Shown here in pieces: positions 7,374 to 7,911 of a stretch of 7,911 nucleotides of DNA. Source of the stretch: Candidatus Zhuqueibacterota bacterium 4484_219 (GTDB lineage Bacteria; Zhuqueibacterota; JdFR-76; 4484-219); contig MZGM01000086.1 of the NCBI GenBank assembly GCA_002085035.1, forward strand, positions 1 to 7,911, in the 5' to 3' direction. The notes beneath the pieces are model-generated. The model saw only the letters and a list, made by a program, of their open reading frames with translations. It made no database searches and was not told the DNA's origin. A program made the translations under genes and the position numbers. Each line of letters starts with the position of its first letter. The stretch's first letter is position 1.

Positions 7374-7505
7374 GTGAATATTCTGTTTTTAGATTCAAGG
7401 CATGTTGAAAATGGTCCTATTTTAGAATTTTACCAGCATGACGAATCAAACCGGCAGCCAGGCAGATCAAATCCTGAATCAGCGAACACAGGCGTCTGCG
7501 TGTGA
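7374..7505 (+). pseudogene. Start of an unidentified third operon gene, cut off by transposon-derived sequence
   Basis: A GGAGAG ribosome site (7361-7366) stands seven bases before GTG at 7374, which is 17 bases after the Smr stop. The reading begins MNILFLDSRHVENGPILEFY. From about 7425 onward the same DNA is the antisense of transposase codons, and the tail rich in Asn, Gln, Pro and Ser up to the TGA at 7503-7505 looks like an accidental fusion. I infer that only about the first 17-20 codons are native and that the rest of the gene was displaced by the insertion. The N-terminus is too short to identify. It could also be a chance open frame, but its spacing and ribosome site fit the operon. 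Confidence 0.45.
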
Positions 7506-7911
7506 TCCGATGTCGGGTTTTGATGGGATTGCCCCGGTAATCCAAACTCTCCTCACGGTGATTACCTCAACAGCTCTGTCTAAATTGGTAGTACACACAT
7601 CCATCTGAATATCGGGGGGGGCAATAGCTGTTGCCGGTCTGGTGTACGCCATTTTCCCTTTCCGAGGTTGGTGAACCCGATCCCGAGCCCTAGCCAACTC
7701 AAGCCAGACTTCCCTCGACTCCCGGCGAAGATTGTGCTTGATAATGAAACCCACCTTCACACCAGAGGCTTTCTTGTTGAGTTGCTCAATGGCTCAGTAA
7801 TTGTCCACACTCTCATAAGCCGAGTCAGCTCGGAGCAAAAACCTCGAATAGGAAAGGCGCCTCAAACTTTCCAGTGTCTGAACCAGAAAGGCCATTGTCT
7901 CTTCTCCCCGT
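7417..7911 (-). pseudogene. Decayed IS1380-family transposase, N-terminus off the right edge
   Basis: Read from the right edge, the frame gives ETMAFLVQTLESLRRLSYSR, then FLLRADSAYESVDNY with a DDE-type Asp in the RADSAY motif. A TGA stop (7796-7794) follows, probably from CGA, and then AIEQLNKKASGVKVGFIIKHN and DIQMDVCTTNLDRAVEVI. The next part of the family, with the SEQFHSE catalytic Glu region, is absent. The homology resumes in another frame from about 7550 with ESLDYRGNPIKTRHRITRRR and SLIQDLICLAAGLIRHAGK, the usual IS1380 C-terminal region, ending early at TAG 7419-7417. At least three lesions are present: nonsense, deletion with frame change, and C-terminal truncation. The element cannot move by itself. 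Terminal inverted repeats or a target duplication are not recognisable here. An eight-G run at 7614-7621 could add a further slip. Its left end interrupts the third gene of the peptidase operon. Confidence 0.82.

Noticed and set aside
1..7911. CRISPR arrays, tRNAs, toxin-antitoxin pairs, phage or defence genes
   Set aside because: No spaced repeats, cloverleaf patterns or recognisable defence or phage proteins appear on either strand.

Overview
This is a window of bacterial chromosome with moderate-to-low GC and AT-rich intergenic stretches. Genes are close-packed, start mostly on ATG with good purine-rich ribosome sites, and use the standard bacterial code. An ECF sigma factor, an exported S9-family peptidase and an aconitase of the single-chain putative-aconitase type (TIGR01342-like) suggest a Gram-negative bacterium, perhaps in or near the FCB superphylum or a related candidate phylum. 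That placement is inference at low confidence; no rRNA or marker gene is present.

Left part, minus strand (1-4787). Reading in the direction of transcription, a likely operon starts from a sigma70-like promoter at 4835-4863. It runs: ferritin-like diiron-family protein, endonuclease IV (nfo), aconitase, quinolinate synthase (nadA). Gaps are 20, 88 and 38 bases. The set has a common theme of iron, oxidative damage and Fe-S enzymes. Both Fe-S genes are broken here. Aconitase has lost most of its C-terminal swivel domain through an internal deletion that also shifts frame. nadA carries a one-base frameshift. After nadA comes about 360 bases with no gene I can support, then the N-terminal two thirds of an ECF sigma factor that runs off the left edge.

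Right part, plus strand (4997-7505). A divergent transcription unit encodes an exported prolyl-oligopeptidase-family (S9, DPP5-like) peptidase. It is coupled by an ATGA overlap to a small stand-alone Smr-domain protein. Then comes the start of a third gene with its own ribosome site, which is cut off after roughly 17-20 codons by mobile DNA.

Right edge, minus strand (7417-7911). This is the 3' part of an IS1380-family transposase gene that is clearly dead. It has an in-frame stop, an internal deletion with frame change that removes the catalytic-Glu region, and a truncated C-terminus.

I found no CRISPR array, tRNA, rRNA, riboswitch or convincing new system. The most notable features are the three damaged genes in under 8 kb, the inferred short-repeat deletion in aconitase, the half-degenerate diiron site of the ferritin-like protein, and the transposon-truncated third gene of the peptidase operon. 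If the indels are real, the locus is decaying. If not, they are assembly or sequencing errors; raw reads would decide.
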